DNA of 64,000 nucleotides from assembly GCA_013334965.1 (NCBI GenBank), contig JAAXWO010000001.1, positions 337,929 to 401,928 on the forward strand, given 5' to 3'. A model generated the notes under the pieces. That model worked only from the letters and a program-made list of their open reading frames with translations, made no database searches and had not been told where the DNA came from. The DNA comes from Chlorobiaceae bacterium (GTDB lineage: Bacteria; Bacteroidota; Chlorobiia; Chlorobiales; Chlorobiaceae). Positions 47,724 through 57,048 of this stretch are shown here, piece after piece (position 1 is the stretch's first letter; every line of letters starts with the position of its first letter). Position numbers and translations under genes: made by a program.

Positions 47724-49430
47724 TCAGACGGAATTTCCCGCTTCGATGAGCTCGCCTGCGAGTTGGAGGGACGACGGGGAGACGGTGCTTCCGCTGATCA
47801 GGCGCGCCACCTCATGCACCCGCTCTTCGTTGCGAAGCGAGGCTACGCTGGTTACGGTTCGCTCATCTTCGACACGTTTCATGACGGCCAGGTGAGCGTC
47901 GCCCATGGCTGCGATCTGAGGAAGGTGCGTGATGGCGATGATCTGGTGCAGACGGGAGAGCCTTTTCAGGCTGAAGCCTACCGCCTGAGCTACCTTTCCG
48001 CTGATGCCGGCGTCGATTTCGTCGAAAACCAGGATCGGCAAGTCGGCCGAACGGGCGAGAGCGCTTTTCAGGGCAAGCATGATCCGCGAGATTTCACCTC
48101 CCGATGCGACTTTGGCAAGTGGCTTCGGGGCTTCGCCGAGGTTGGTCGAGATCAGGAACTCAATCCTGTCGAAGCCGTTGTCGAAAGCGCGGTATCGGCG
48201 TCCGTCGTGATCGATCTCTCCGTTCGGGGACTCCTCACGGCTGAAGCCCACGTCGAAGGTGCTGTGCGGAATGCCGAGCTGGCTGAGCTCTGTGGAGATA
48301 TCTCCGGAGAGCCGGACAGCAGCCTTTTTCCGTTTCTCCGAAAGTTCGATGGCTGACGCCGTCAGTTCGTCGCGCGATTGCCCGATCTGCAGTTCGAGGT
48401 TTGATGCCTCTTCAACCAGGTTCTCTTCCATGGCGAGTTCAGCGGAAAGCTGGTCACGAAGGGCGATCAGCCCGTCGACGTGTTTGCCGTGTTTTTTTGA
48501 AAGTCGTTGCAGCATCATCTGCCGTTGCCTCAGCTCTTCGAGCCTTTCACGGTTGAATTCGATGCCCGAGGTGTATTTGCCGATGAAGCGGTTGACCTCT
48601 TCGACCGACGCCGTTGCTCCGCGCAACTCCTCAAGATGCGGTTCGAACCGTTTGTCGATGGCAGCCAGTTTTTCGAGGATGTGGACGGATGATGAGAGCT
48701 CCGAATATGCCGAATGTTCAGAGTCGTACAGTTTCAGTTCCAGCTCGCTGCCCAGACTGAAGAGGGTCTCTGCGTTTTCGAGCAGGTTGATCTCCTCTTC
48801 GATGGCGGCCTCTTCGCCTTCGGTCAGCCCGGCCTCTTCAAGCTCCCTGTACTGGTATTCGATAAAATCGCGTTTTTCCTTCAGGGTGGCGGCTTTTTCC
48901 ATGAGCTCTGCCAGCCGTTTCTGCAGTTGGCGGCAACGAGCGTGATGGCTTCGGTACCGCGTAAGCTCATCCGATGCCGCACCGAACCCGTCGAGCAGTG
49001 CGGCGTGTGTGTCCGCGTGCAGCAGGAGCTGGTGGTCGTGCTGTCCGTGCAGGTCGACGAGCTGCAGGCCGATCTGTTTGAGCAGTGTGACCGTGCATGG
49101 GGTGTCGTTGATGAAGCAGCGCGATTGACCCGAAGATGAGATGTCACGCCGAAGGATGAGCTCGTCCGCGTTTTCTATGCCTGCGCTTTCGAGCATGTTC
49201 GCCACTGAGGAGAAATGGTCTCCGGAGAAGGTCGCTTCGATGATGGCCCTTGCAGCCCCGCTGCGGACCAGCTCATTGCTTGCCCGTTCGCCGAGGACCA
49301 TGTTCAGCGCGCCCATGAGGATCGATTTGCCTGCACCGGTTTCACCGGTGATGATCGTCAATCCGGGCGCAAAGCTTACCGAAAGCTCGTCGATGAGGGC
49401 GAAATCCCTGACATAGAGGGTCTGGAGCAT
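47724..49430 (-). CDS. recN: DNA repair protein RecN
   Basis: 568 residues. SMC-like ATPase for double-strand break repair. Walker A is GETGAGKS at 29-36, within FAPGLTIITGETGAGKSI. The central region is coiled coil with many Glu, Lys and Leu. The signature and Walker B at the C-terminal end are VASGGEISRIMLALK and LPILVFDEIDAGISG. It has a normal full length. Transcribed leftward; the upstream neighbour is a lipoprotein gene 86 bases away on the same strand. Confidence 0.95.
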   Translation of the reverse strand: MLQTLYVRDFALIDELSVSFAPGLTIITGETGAGKSILMGALNMVLGERASNELVRSGAARAIIEATFSGDHFSSVANMLESAGIENADELILRRDISSSGQSRCFINDTPCTVTLLKQIGLQLVDLHGQHDHQLLLHADTHAALLDGFGAASDELTRYRSHHARCRQLQKRLAELMEKAATLKEKRDFIEYQYRELEEAGLTEGEEAAIEEEINLLENAETLFSLGSELELKLYDSEHSAYSELSSSVHILEKLAAIDKRFEPHLEELRGATASVEEVNRFIGKYTSGIEFNRERLEELRQRQMMLQRLSKKHGKHVDGLIALRDQLSAELAMEENLVEEASNLELQIGQSRDELTASAIELSEKRKKAAVRLSGDISTELSQLGIPHSTFDVGFSREESPNGEIDHDGRRYRAFDNGFDRIEFLISTNLGEAPKPLAKVASGGEISRIMLALKSALARSADLPILVFDEIDAGISGKVAQAVGFSLKRLSRLHQIIAITHLPQIAAMGDAHLAVMKRVEDERTVTSVASLRNEERVHEVARLISGSTVSPSSLQLAGELIEAGNSV

Positions 49431-49516
49431 GAGACGGATGGTTTTGAGTGCCCGACTGGCCGCTTAACGCATAAAAGATAACGCTAAAAGTGCGGCTTTA
49501 AAACTTCCGGCACCAG

Positions 49517-50521
49517 TCATCTGGCCAGCATTACCGATTCGGCTCCACTGAATCGTGCGCCCGAATAGCCTGCGGCATTCATGGTCACCCGGTATGTCCC
49601 CGTCGGCAGGGGTTGGCCGGAATCGTTACGGCCGTCCCAGGTGAGCGCCGTTGCTGGACCTGCCGGAGTGCCGCTTGCCAGGGTACGGACTTTATTGCCT
49701 GTCGGATCGTAGACCGATACGGAAAGCTGGTAGGAGCCGGCAGGGAGACTGACCGTAATTTTTAGCACATCTTCCCTGAAATCACCGTTCGGGGAGAAGG
49801 GGTTCGGAGAGAGGCGGAACACCTCTTCCGATCTTGACGGGGGGGTATAGACCGAATTTGACTTGCCCGGAGTAGCGCCGTACTGTGTGTCGGACGATGA
49901 AGTCCAGTTCAGGGGCGAGTCTGAGGGCAGCAGCGGATGGAACTTCTCTATCGAGAGGTGTTTTGTCGACTTGTTCGCGGGGTTGTGCCAGTTCGGGGTG
50001 TAGTTCGCCGAATCGGCAACGGAGCCCTTGCTGTCGAGCAGTCGCACGCAATCACCCTCATTGTTGAGCGAGAAGACTTTGTAGCTCTTTACCAGGAAAA
50101 TCCGTGCATCAGGGGTGCTTTGCAGATAGCTGAAGTAGCTTGTCAGGCGCGATCCGGCGACCATGCCGTTGGACTCAGGTGCGATAACTCCGTATTGCCC
50201 TGGCCCGAGCATGTTGCTGCCCCCTTTGGGTGCGAAGTAATAACGATTGGCTTTGCCAGTGGCAGGGCTGGGACGGTCAGCGATGCTCCAGCCGGTAAGG
50301 TCGATCGCACTGATGCCGGGGTTGTAGATCTCGACGAAATCGGGCTGGTCGGGGATGTTGTCACCCGATTCCTGAAGGGGGTCGAAGAGAATTTCGTTGA
50401 TGACCGGTCCGGTTGCCCTGTCCTGGATAGCGAGGTTTTCGGTAAAACTTTTCGTTTCGTTACCGTCTACGCAACCGGCAGCCAACAGGACGATCAAGAC
50501 TGGAAGATGGTAGGGGCGCAT
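49517..50521 (-). CDS. Lipoprotein with lamin-tail-like domain and FlgD-like C-terminus
   Basis: 334 residues from the ATG at 50521, chosen because it begins a lipoprotein signal (MRPYHLPVLIVLLAAGC, Cys17). After the signal comes a lamin-tail-like domain at about 35-190: INEILFDPLQ, DFVEIYNPG, IDLTGWSIADR and VRLLDSKGSVADSANY. The C-terminal domain resembles FlgD Ig-like modules: LSPNPFSPNGD, VSVYDPTGNKVRTL, LTWDGRNDSGQPLPTGTYRV. Such proteins occur on the surface of Chlorobi and Bacteroidetes, but roles are poorly known. The C-terminal module resembles ones near sorting regions of type IX substrates; that is only a resemblance. Confidence 0.78.
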   Translation of the reverse strand: MRPYHLPVLIVLLAAGCVDGNETKSFTENLAIQDRATGPVINEILFDPLQESGDNIPDQPDFVEIYNPGISAIDLTGWSIADRPSPATGKANRYYFAPKGGSNMLGPGQYGVIAPESNGMVAGSRLTSYFSYLQSTPDARIFLVKSYKVFSLNNEGDCVRLLDSKGSVADSANYTPNWHNPANKSTKHLSIEKFHPLLPSDSPLNWTSSSDTQYGATPGKSNSVYTPPSRSEEVFRLSPNPFSPNGDFREDVLKITVSLPAGSYQLSVSVYDPTGNKVRTLASGTPAGPATALTWDGRNDSGQPLPTGTYRVTMNAAGYSGARFSGAESVMLAR

Positions 50522-50690
50522 CTTGCTGTCAGGTATGGTTGATCGATGTTCTATTCTGCTTCGCCAGTCTGACGGTGCCTGCATTGCAGGGTGGGGCCGT
50601 TCGACTGGTGAGGTAATATGGAATCCGGAACGCCGGTATTTACGGACACTCCGGAACGGGAAAATCTATATGGCTATAGCGCCTTTTGTG

Positions 50691-50885
50691 TCAGGCTTTC
50701 TTCTCTTTTTTCGATGGCTCGTCCATCGCCTTGTTAAACTCTTCCTCAATTTCAGTCTGCGCTTTTTTGAACTCCTTCATGCCCTTGCCGAGCCCTTTTG
50801 CGAGTTCAGGGAGCTTCTGTGCCCCGAAAAGCAGGAGGATGATGAGAAGTATGAGAATGAGTTCCTGGCCGCCTAATCCGAACAT
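50691..50885 (-). CDS. tatA: Sec-independent translocase protein TatA
   Basis: 64 residues from the ATG at 50885, with GGAGGAATCCCC directly upstream; an earlier in-frame start at 50942 lacks a ribosome site. One N-terminal membrane helix ([14 protein letters not shown]) is followed by the hinge and amphipathic helix [19 protein letters not shown] and a charged, Lys-rich tail. TatA oligomers form the pore for folded proteins such as cofactor-containing redox enzymes. tatC is not in the window. It lies 94 bases downstream of psd. Confidence 0.94.
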   Translation of the reverse strand: MFGLGGQELILILLIILLLFGAQKLPELAKGLGKGMKEFKKAQTEIEEEFNKAMDEPSKKEKKA

Positions 50886-50979
50886 GGGGATTCCTCCAAA
50901 AAGTGTATAAATCGATGGTGGTACATATTTCAGCATTTGCAAACTAAAAAACGCCCGTCCCTAAACCAAAAGTTTCGGT

Positions 50980-51630
50980 TTAAAAACTTTTGGCCCGCCC
51001 GAGAATTGTCTCGCCGGCCAGGGTTTTCATGCCTATGGGTGCTGTTACCTCGACAGATGCCGGCAGGAATATATCGACTCTTGACCCGAACTTGATCATG
51101 CCGAACCGGTTTCCAGTCTTGACCTGGTCGCCTTTTTCAAGCTTGCAGACGATCCTTCGGGCAAGAAATCCGGATACCTGGCAGAACCAGATTGTACCCG
51201 CAGGAGTCTCCAGGCCGATCTCCATTCTTTCGTTATCCGACATGCTTCGATGGTCGAACGCCATGAGGAACTTCCCGGAGTGGTAGCGGAGATCGACAAC
51301 GCGGCCCTCCATGGGAATCCTGTTGACATGGACGTTGAACGGCGACATGAAGATGCTGACCAGCGTGGACCCGGGCCCTGTCATCGGGTGGTCTACCGTC
51401 TGGTTCAACAGTATCTTGCCGTCTGCCGGCGCGATGATGATGTCCGGATGGACAGGCACTGAACGTTCAGGGTCACGGTAAAAATAGAGGGTGAAGGCCA
51501 GGTAAAGCAGTGCTGTAGCCGACACGATGGCGCAGCCCGGTTCCGGGAGCAGCAGTCCGGCGATAAAGAGGGCTGCGCAGAACATTGCAGTTTTGGCGAC
51601 ACTGCCGGATCCGTAGGGAGAGATGCGCAT
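50980..51630 (-). CDS. psd: Phosphatidylserine decarboxylase proenzyme, short type
   Basis: 216 residues from the ATG at 51630; the frame is open to 51675 but the earlier residues are not family-like. It decarboxylates phosphatidylserine to phosphatidylethanolamine at the membrane. The self-cleavage site is Gly182-Ser183 (KFGSRVDIFLP), where Ser183 becomes the pyruvoyl group. His101 in MSPFNVHVNRIP and the acidic DHR at 126-128 are the likely processing residues. A hydrophobic stretch covers about residues 14-50. It has the short archaeal/Bacteroidetes-like architecture. Upstream of tatA and divergent from tilS. Confidence 0.94.
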   Translation of the reverse strand: MRISPYGSGSVAKTAMFCAALFIAGLLLPEPGCAIVSATALLYLAFTLYFYRDPERSVPVHPDIIIAPADGKILLNQTVDHPMTGPGSTLVSIFMSPFNVHVNRIPMEGRVVDLRYHSGKFLMAFDHRSMSDNERMEIGLETPAGTIWFCQVSGFLARRIVCKLEKGDQVKTGNRFGMIKFGSRVDIFLPASVEVTAPIGMKTLAGETILGRAKSF

Positions 51631-51818
51631 GGAGTTACTTTTCCTTTCTTGCAAATTGACACCTATGATAGCCATTTTGGAGCAAAAAACATCAGGGCAG
51701 CTGTCGCATCCGTGCTATTGTTGCAAACAGCGGTCTGGTGATGCTATCTTGACAGGGGGGTATCGCGCATGCCGAGGGGACTGGGTTTCTCTGTCGAGGC
51801 CCCTTTTTTTCTGAACCA

Positions 51819-52838
51819 TTGGACAATCGACGGGTGAACCGGACCGAGAAGAAATTCCTTGAATGCGTCAGGCGGCTTGAGCTTGCCGGAGCGGGCGATG
51901 CGTTGCTTGTGGCCGTTTCGGGCGGTCCGGACTCAATGGCCCTGCTGCATCTTTTTTTTGCGGTTTCATCCGTATTGCAATGCAGGATCGGCGTCGCCCA
52001 CTGCAATTTCAGCCTGAGGGGAGAGGAGAGCGAACATGATGAAACCTTTGTCAGGGAGGCATGCCGCACTCTCGGCGTGGAATGCCATGTCAGGCGTTTT
52101 GACACCGCCGCGGTTTCGGAGAGGTTGAAGAAATCCATCGAAGAGACGGCCAGGATCCTTCGTTATGATTTTTTTGATGAACTGCTCAGGGAGCAGGGAT
52201 ATACCCGCATTGCGACCGGGCATCATGTCGGCGACAACGCTGAAACCATGCTCTTCAACCTGTTCCGGGGGACGGCCCTGTCAGGCCTCAGGGGGATCAG
52301 GGTAAGGCACGGCAGCATCATCAGGCCGCTTCTGTCGTTCAGCAGGAAGGAGATTATGGATTACCTCGTGGAGAAGCGGATCACCTGGAGAACGGACCGT
52401 ACCAACATCGATATCGATTATGACCGTAATTTCATCAGGAACAGGGTGATTCCCCTGATCGAAGAGCGGTTCAGGCACAAACTCATGCCTGCATTGCAGA
52501 GAATCTCGGAGCACGCGGGGGAACTCGACGAGTTCATTGAACGTCATCTTGATCGACTCATCGGAGAGCGTTCCGGCCTTGACCTGAAAGCCGGCAAGCT
52601 GCATATCGTGACAATGCTTGATCTGACGCTTTTCGAAAGGAAGGAGATACTGAAACGGGTTTTCAGGATGCATGGACTCACCATCGACAGCAAGGCCCTG
52701 CAACGGGTCACAGACCTGCTGAGCAGGCAGTCGGGAAGAAGCGTTCCGGTTGGGGCTGGAATGGTGGTCGTCAGGAGAGACGGGTATCTGAGGTTCCTGG
52801 CTGCCGAGCCTTCCGCCGGGGCAGACGGCTCGGCCTGA
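51819..52838 (+). CDS. tilS: tRNA(Ile)-lysidine synthetase
   Basis: 339 residues with a TTG start at 51819; GTG at 51834 is the alternative. It modifies the wobble C34 of tRNA-Ile(CAU) to lysidine so that it reads AUA. The PP-loop ATP site is SGGPDS at 34-39. The core continues with AHCNFSLRGEESEHDE, TGHHVGDNAETMLFNLFRG and RPLLSFSRKEIMDYL. The C-terminal tRNA-binding domain is short compared with E. coli. It converges on the unknown gene with three bases between stops. Confidence 0.92.
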   Translation: MDNRRVNRTEKKFLECVRRLELAGAGDALLVAVSGGPDSMALLHLFFAVSSVLQCRIGVAHCNFSLRGEESEHDETFVREACRTLGVECHVRRFDTAAVSERLKKSIEETARILRYDFFDELLREQGYTRIATGHHVGDNAETMLFNLFRGTALSGLRGIRVRHGSIIRPLLSFSRKEIMDYLVEKRITWRTDRTNIDIDYDRNFIRNRVIPLIEERFRHKLMPALQRISEHAGELDEFIERHLDRLIGERSGLDLKAGKLHIVTMLDLTLFERKEILKRVFRMHGLTIDSKALQRVTDLLSRQSGRSVPVGAGMVVVRRDGYLRFLAAEPSAGADGSA

Positions 52839-52841
52839 CTC

Positions 52842-53879
52842 TCAGTTCCTGACGGCAGGTTTCTTGAAGGCCGCAAGCGGCATGTCGGCTGTAATGATGA
52901 CCGATTCGAGGTTCTGGTGCACCTTGAGATGCTTCAGCAACGCCTTTGCCGATTCCGATGTCCTTGTGCCGGCAGCGCTCGATAATTCGATCGTGCCCCA
53001 GAGAAACGTTGACGCGAAAAATGCAGCCCGACGATCTTTGTAAACCCACTCTGACTGTCCTTTCAGGCCGTCATCGAACTTGACCGACATGGATATCTGC
53101 TGGAGGCGGTCAAGGTTGCCTACTGATTTGACGTCGCGGTTCTTGGATGTTATGCTCTGCAGGGCGCCGGATGTCCACTGCGGCGAAGCGAGGGTGAACC
53201 AGAGGTGCGACTTGTAGGCGGTCTTTTTGATCATTGAGGCAGAAACGGAATCCCTTTCCATGAAATGGCCTGAAGGGCGGATGAACTCTCCCAGCATTCC
53301 GCTGCTGTTTGCGATGGCCATTTTTCCCTGACCCATTGGGCAGACCCAGAGGGTGCTGTCGATTTCGTATGCACGGCGACCGCCAATTTCTGCGGTTTTC
53401 ATGCTCGCAGCCTGGAGCACAGGGGCGGAGGCCTTGCCGGTAACCGGTCCCCAGACCATGCCGATATAGTTCTGCTGTTTTTTGCCTGAACGCTGGAAAC
53501 TGATGAGAAGGGTGTCGAGGTCCTCGGAGAGGTCGATGTTTTTCTGTTTCATCAGCTCGTCGAGCCTTTTGCTGGTGCTCAGGAATGGGGTTTTTTTGAG
53601 CGAATCCGGAATGGCCTCTTTCCAGAACCGGCTCTGCCGTATGTCTTTCAGTCCTACGTAGATCATGGCGTCGGACGAACCCGGCATGTTCTGGATGATC
53701 GAGGTGAGTTCGGGAGAGAGTTGTTCAGGCTGTACGCGCGGTTTCTGCCAGTTGACCCACAGGAGGGTGATCAGGAAACCGGTCAGTCCGATCACGAAAA
53801 GTGTGGCGATGACTTTCGGGCCTTTCTTTTTGGGGGCCTGCATCGCAGGCATCACCGGCGGGGTCTGGTTGCCGCTCAT
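52842..53879 (-). CDS. Unknown membrane-anchored protein
   Basis: 345 residues. The N-terminus is Pro-rich and basic (MQAPKKKGPK), followed by one membrane helix at about 24-43 (IATLFVIGLTGFLITLLW); the remaining 300 residues are predicted outside the membrane. No catalytic motif is seen. DAMIYVGLKDIRQSRFW and the strand pattern recall DUF3352-type proteins, which also have one anchor and a large exported domain, but the resemblance is weak. It lies 14 bases upstream of rnhA on the same strand, so they may share a transcript. Function unknown. Confidence 0.75.
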   Translation of the reverse strand: MSGNQTPPVMPAMQAPKKKGPKVIATLFVIGLTGFLITLLWVNWQKPRVQPEQLSPELTSIIQNMPGSSDAMIYVGLKDIRQSRFWKEAIPDSLKKTPFLSTSKRLDELMKQKNIDLSEDLDTLLISFQRSGKKQQNYIGMVWGPVTGKASAPVLQAASMKTAEIGGRRAYEIDSTLWVCPMGQGKMAIANSSGMLGEFIRPSGHFMERDSVSASMIKKTAYKSHLWFTLASPQWTSGALQSITSKNRDVKSVGNLDRLQQISMSVKFDDGLKGQSEWVYKDRRAAFFASTFLWGTIELSSAAGTRTSESAKALLKHLKVHQNLESVIITADMPLAAFKKPAVRN

Positions 53880-53893
53880 ACGTTAATACGCTG

Positions 53894-54334
53894 TTAGGAG
53901 TTGTCCTTGATTGCAAGGCGGGCAAGTTCGTCGCACCGGTTGTTGTACGGATTGTCGCTATGTCCTTTTACCTTGTGAAAGGTGACGCGGTGTAATCTAA
54001 TCAACTTCAGGATATCCTGCCAGAGATCGATGTTTTCAACAGGTTTCTTCGCTGCCGTTTTCCAGCCGTTTGCCACCCACCTTTTCAGCCAGCCTTCGTT
54101 TATGGCATTGACCAGGTAGCTCGAGTCGCTGTGGACTTTTACGTGGCATGGCTCCTTGAGGGCTTCGAGACCCTTGATGGCGGCCATCAGCTCCATACGG
54201 TTGTTCGTCGTTGCAGGATCGTAGCCGGAAATCTCTTTCGTCTTCCCTCCGTACATGAGCAACGCACCCCAACCCCCTTTGCCGGGATTTCCGCTGCATG
54301 CGCCGTCGGTGTAAAGTATGATCGTTTTTTCCAT
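53894..54334 (-). CDS. rnhA: Ribonuclease HI
   Basis: 146 residues from the ATG at 54334; the frame is open to 54574 but the extension runs antisense-like through the rpmB end and is not homologous. It cuts RNA in RNA-DNA hybrids. Catalytic residues are all present: Asp10 (LYTDGACSGNPG), Glu48 (NNRMELMAAI), Asp70 (HSDSSYLV), His125 (VKGHSDNPYN) and Asp135 (RCDELA). The basic handle WLKRWVANGWKT is kept. It sits between the rpmB terminator and the unknown anchored-protein gene. Confidence 0.96.
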   Translation of the reverse strand: MEKTIILYTDGACSGNPGKGGWGALLMYGGKTKEISGYDPATTNNRMELMAAIKGLEALKEPCHVKVHSDSSYLVNAINEGWLKRWVANGWKTAAKKPVENIDLWQDILKLIRLHRVTFHKVKGHSDNPYNNRCDELARLAIKDNS

Positions 54335-54375
54335 GGGTACAAATTGGGCAACAGACAATGGACGCGGCCAAAAAA

Positions 54376-54400
54376 AAGGCTCAACCATCGGATGAGCCTT
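54376..54400 (-). terminator. Terminator downstream of rpmB
   Basis: Arms AAGGCTCA and TGAGCCTT with a 9-base loop. On the minus strand the stem ends in a run of seven T, 38 bases after the rpmB stop. Confidence 0.85.
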
Positions 54401-54438
54401 AATATTCCTGGGTACAGGTATTCCGGTTGTGCCGGAGC

Positions 54439-54657
54439 TTACTTCAGTAGCCTGGCAAGTTCGGCGGTGCCAGTCTTGGACATGATTTTCATTGCCTTGG
54501 CGGAGATGCGAACCTTCACCCAGCGTTTTTCTTCTTCGATCCAGATCCTCTTGGTGTGAAGATTTGGCTCCCAACGGGTACGGGTGTGGTTGTTGGCATG
54601 GGAAACGTTATTGCCGTATATAGGCCTTTTACCGGTCAGCGCGCAAACTTTGGACAT
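54439..54657 (-). CDS. rpmB: 50S ribosomal protein L28
   Basis: 72 residues. Recognised from [20 protein letters not shown] and the [14 protein letters not shown] block, ending in [15 protein letters not shown]. It is a small, basic protein of the large subunit. The N-terminal cysteine near CALTGKRP is kept, but a complete zinc-ribbon set is not obvious. It is monocistronic with its own terminator. rpmG, often its neighbour, is absent. Confidence 0.96.
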   Translation of the reverse strand: MSKVCALTGKRPIYGNNVSHANNHTRTRWEPNLHTKRIWIEEEKRWVKVRISAKAMKIMSKTGTAELARLLK

Positions 54658-54732
54658 GATGGGATCGATTGACGTTAAAAAATGAAACGGAATATAATAA
54701 ATCGTTCGGAAATACGAAAACAGAACAGGGGG

Positions 54733-54813
54733 GAATGATGAATTATGAATGCTGACTTATGAATTGAAGGAAGGGAGAGACTTTAATTTTCTTCCATTCA
54801 GCATTCATCATTC
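54733..54813. repeat. Imperfect inverted repeat with heptamer-like insertions
   Basis: Left arm (about 54733-54773) and right arm (about 54791-54813) are complementary except that the left arm carries extra TATGAAT-like units. The core is GAATGATGAAT...GCTGA paired with TCAGCATTCATCATTC. It lies directly downstream of bchG. It may be a small interspersed repeat that has slipped. Confidence 0.6.
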
Positions 54814-54817
54814 TCTT

Positions 54818-55804
54818 TCACGGTCTTATGCCTACTGCGCAGACCATCATCGAGAGCACGTAGAGAAGTGTGCCGAAAGCGTTGTACCAGACGGCTTTTT
54901 CCGCAGGATGGGCGATCAGGATTTTCTGCATCGGAATCTGAAGCACAAGAAGCGTCGTGGCTATGGCTGCTGATGTCGTCGAGCCTTTTGCCATGAGGAT
55001 CGCTATGGCTGCGATCTGGGCGAGGTCCATGACGAATGACGCAAGTATGGCCGCCTTTTTCTCTCCGAGCTGGACAGGGATGGAGCCAACCTTGCGGATC
55101 CTGTCGCCGACGACCGATTTGAAGTCGTTCAGGGTCATGATGCCGTGCGCTCCAAGGGAGAAAATGACAGCCAGGGCGATCGATTCCTTCGACGGGACTC
55201 CCTGGGTAATCGAAAAACTTCCGGTCAGCCAGGCGACCCCTTCGTATGCGAGGCCGACGATCAGGTTTCCATACCAGCCGTTTCTTTTCGCCCGGATGGG
55301 TGGACCTGAGTATGCATGGGACATCAGGACGCCGACGAATGCGATGGCAACGACATACGGATGGATCGACAGTGCGACGAGGAACCCCGTGAGAATCAGG
55401 CCGAAGGTGATCAGCCAGCTTGCCTGCTTGGAGATTTTTCCTGCAGGGATCGGGCGTTCGGGTTCGTTGATGGCATCGACCTCACGATCGAAGTAGTCGT
55501 TCATCGTCTGGGACATGGCGCACATAAGCGGCCCGGCGAGGATGACGCCCCGGATCAGGATGGAGATGTTCTCGGAGACATTTTCGCCTGTAGACACCAC
55601 TCCGCAGGCAAATGCCCACATCGGGGGGAACCAGGTTACCGGTTTCATGAGCGGAACTATCGCGGAAGGCTCAATACGAAACCCTGGCCTGTTGACGTTC
55701 TCGAGGGCCTCCTGGATGATTTTCTGTCTGGACGGGCTTATGCCTGACTGGTGCAGTTTACCGTCAAGGTCCAGTTCAGGATTGACCGTGTCGCTTCCGT
55801 TCAT
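54818..55804 (-). CDS. bchG: Bacteriochlorophyll a synthase (UbiA family)
   Basis: 328 residues. Esterifies bacteriochlorophyllide with a prenyl or phytyl chain, the last step to bacteriochlorophyll a. UbiA fold with about eight or nine membrane helices. The prenyl-diphosphate motif is N102-D103-x2-D106-R107-x2-D110 (MNDYFDREVDAINEPERPIP). The second Asp-rich loop is MTLNDFKSVVGDR. GAHGIMTLNDFK and the C-terminal WYNAFGTLLYVLSMM agree best with proteobacterial BchG rather than ChlG or BchK as I remember them. A 45-residue soluble N-terminal extension precedes the first helix. Green sulfur bacteria carry paralogues, so ChlG remains possible. Confidence 0.83.
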   Translation of the reverse strand: MNGSDTVNPELDLDGKLHQSGISPSRQKIIQEALENVNRPGFRIEPSAIVPLMKPVTWFPPMWAFACGVVSTGENVSENISILIRGVILAGPLMCAMSQTMNDYFDREVDAINEPERPIPAGKISKQASWLITFGLILTGFLVALSIHPYVVAIAFVGVLMSHAYSGPPIRAKRNGWYGNLIVGLAYEGVAWLTGSFSITQGVPSKESIALAVIFSLGAHGIMTLNDFKSVVGDRIRKVGSIPVQLGEKKAAILASFVMDLAQIAAIAILMAKGSTTSAAIATTLLVLQIPMQKILIAHPAEKAVWYNAFGTLLYVLSMMVCAVGIRP

Positions 55805-55878
55805 GATTTACTTATTGCTTGCATCGGCTGGAAACAAAGCTCTAATAATACATGTTTTCCAGATAAAATTATAAGCAT

Positions 55879-56934
55879 TTAGTTCGTAGCTGACCTGTAT
55901 TCAGCCGTTATGCGCCGGTTGACTTCGATGATCCTGTTCATGTTCCTGAATGCCTGTCCGCTTTCGAGGCTCTCTTTCGACATGCTCATTCCGTCATCAA
56001 TGCATCCGGCCATGCCCGAAACGTAGCAGGTTATGGCCGCGGCAAAGAGCGAAGCATCGATTTTCGCCTGCGGGGCCGATCCATCCATGATCTGGATGAT
56101 GATTTTTGCGTTTGCTTCGCTGTCGCCACCCAGCAGGTCGTTGATTTTCCATCTTCCCAGGCCGAAATCCTCAGGAGTGACCTTATGGTGGCTTACCTGC
56201 CCATCCTGGAGCTGGACGATGCTCGTGGCTCCGCAGACGCTCGGTTCGTCCAGGCCTGAGCCGGTTTCGGTTTCTCCGTGGACGATCAGGGCGTGTTCGC
56301 ATTCAGAGTGGATGAGCACGTTGGCATAGATATCCATCATCGACGGGTCGAACACACCGATCAGCTGACGCTTCACCTTCGCCGGGTTGATCAGCGGTCC
56401 CATCATGTTGAATATCGTCCTTATTCCGAGTTCTTTCCTGACTTCGGCCACCGCTTTCATCGAGGGGTGGTAAATCGGGGCGAACAGAAAGGCGAAGCCA
56501 GTCTCCCGGAACAGCGTCTCGGAGGCAGATGGCGGGAGATCGACCGTATAACCCAGGGCTTCGAGTACATCGGCGCTTCCGCATTTGCTGGTGATCGAAC
56601 GGTTGCCATGTTTTGCGATCGGTACTCCGGCACCGGCGGCGATGAAAGCCGAAGCCGTTGAAATATTGAATGAACCAGTATGATCGCCGCCGGTGCCGCA
56701 GGTATCGACCGCCCGCCGATCGATATCGATTGGAGTGGATTTGGCCATCAGGCAGTCATATGCTCCGATCGCCTCACCGGACGTGACCCCCTTTTTTTGC
56801 AGAAGGGCAAGGATAGCGCCTGTTCCTGCATCGGTAAACCTGTTTTCCATGATCGAATTCATGCAGGTTTCCATGTTCTTGTCGGAAAGGTGCACTCCCG
56901 CGAGCAGTTTCTGTAAAAGCTCCTGTTGACGCAT
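55879..56934 (-). CDS. trpD: Anthranilate phosphoribosyltransferase
   Basis: 351 residues. Transfers the phosphoribosyl group of PRPP to anthranilate in tryptophan synthesis. The PRPP site is [20 protein letters not shown], followed by the anthranilate-side [36 protein letters not shown] and [14 protein letters not shown] are conserved. There are no other trp genes next to it. It diverges from the aminopeptidase gene, with the two starts 115 bases apart. Confidence 0.96.
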   Translation of the reverse strand: MRQQELLQKLLAGVHLSDKNMETCMNSIMENRFTDAGTGAILALLQKKGVTSGEAIGAYDCLMAKSTPIDIDRRAVDTCGTGGDHTGSFNISTASAFIAAGAGVPIAKHGNRSITSKCGSADVLEALGYTVDLPPSASETLFRETGFAFLFAPIYHPSMKAVAEVRKELGIRTIFNMMGPLINPAKVKRQLIGVFDPSMMDIYANVLIHSECEHALIVHGETETGSGLDEPSVCGATSIVQLQDGQVSHHKVTPEDFGLGRWKINDLLGGDSEANAKIIIQIMDGSAPQAKIDASLFAAAITCYVSGMAGCIDDGMSMSKESLESGQAFRNMNRIIEVNRRITAEYRSATN

Positions 56935-57048
56935 GTTCTGGGCTGGGGTCGAAATGAAAAAAATCGCTTAATTTCTATTATAATAACAATCTGTCCTTTT
57001 ACCAATTATCGGCTCGCCAAGGGCTTTATTTTTCAGCGACACGTATTC

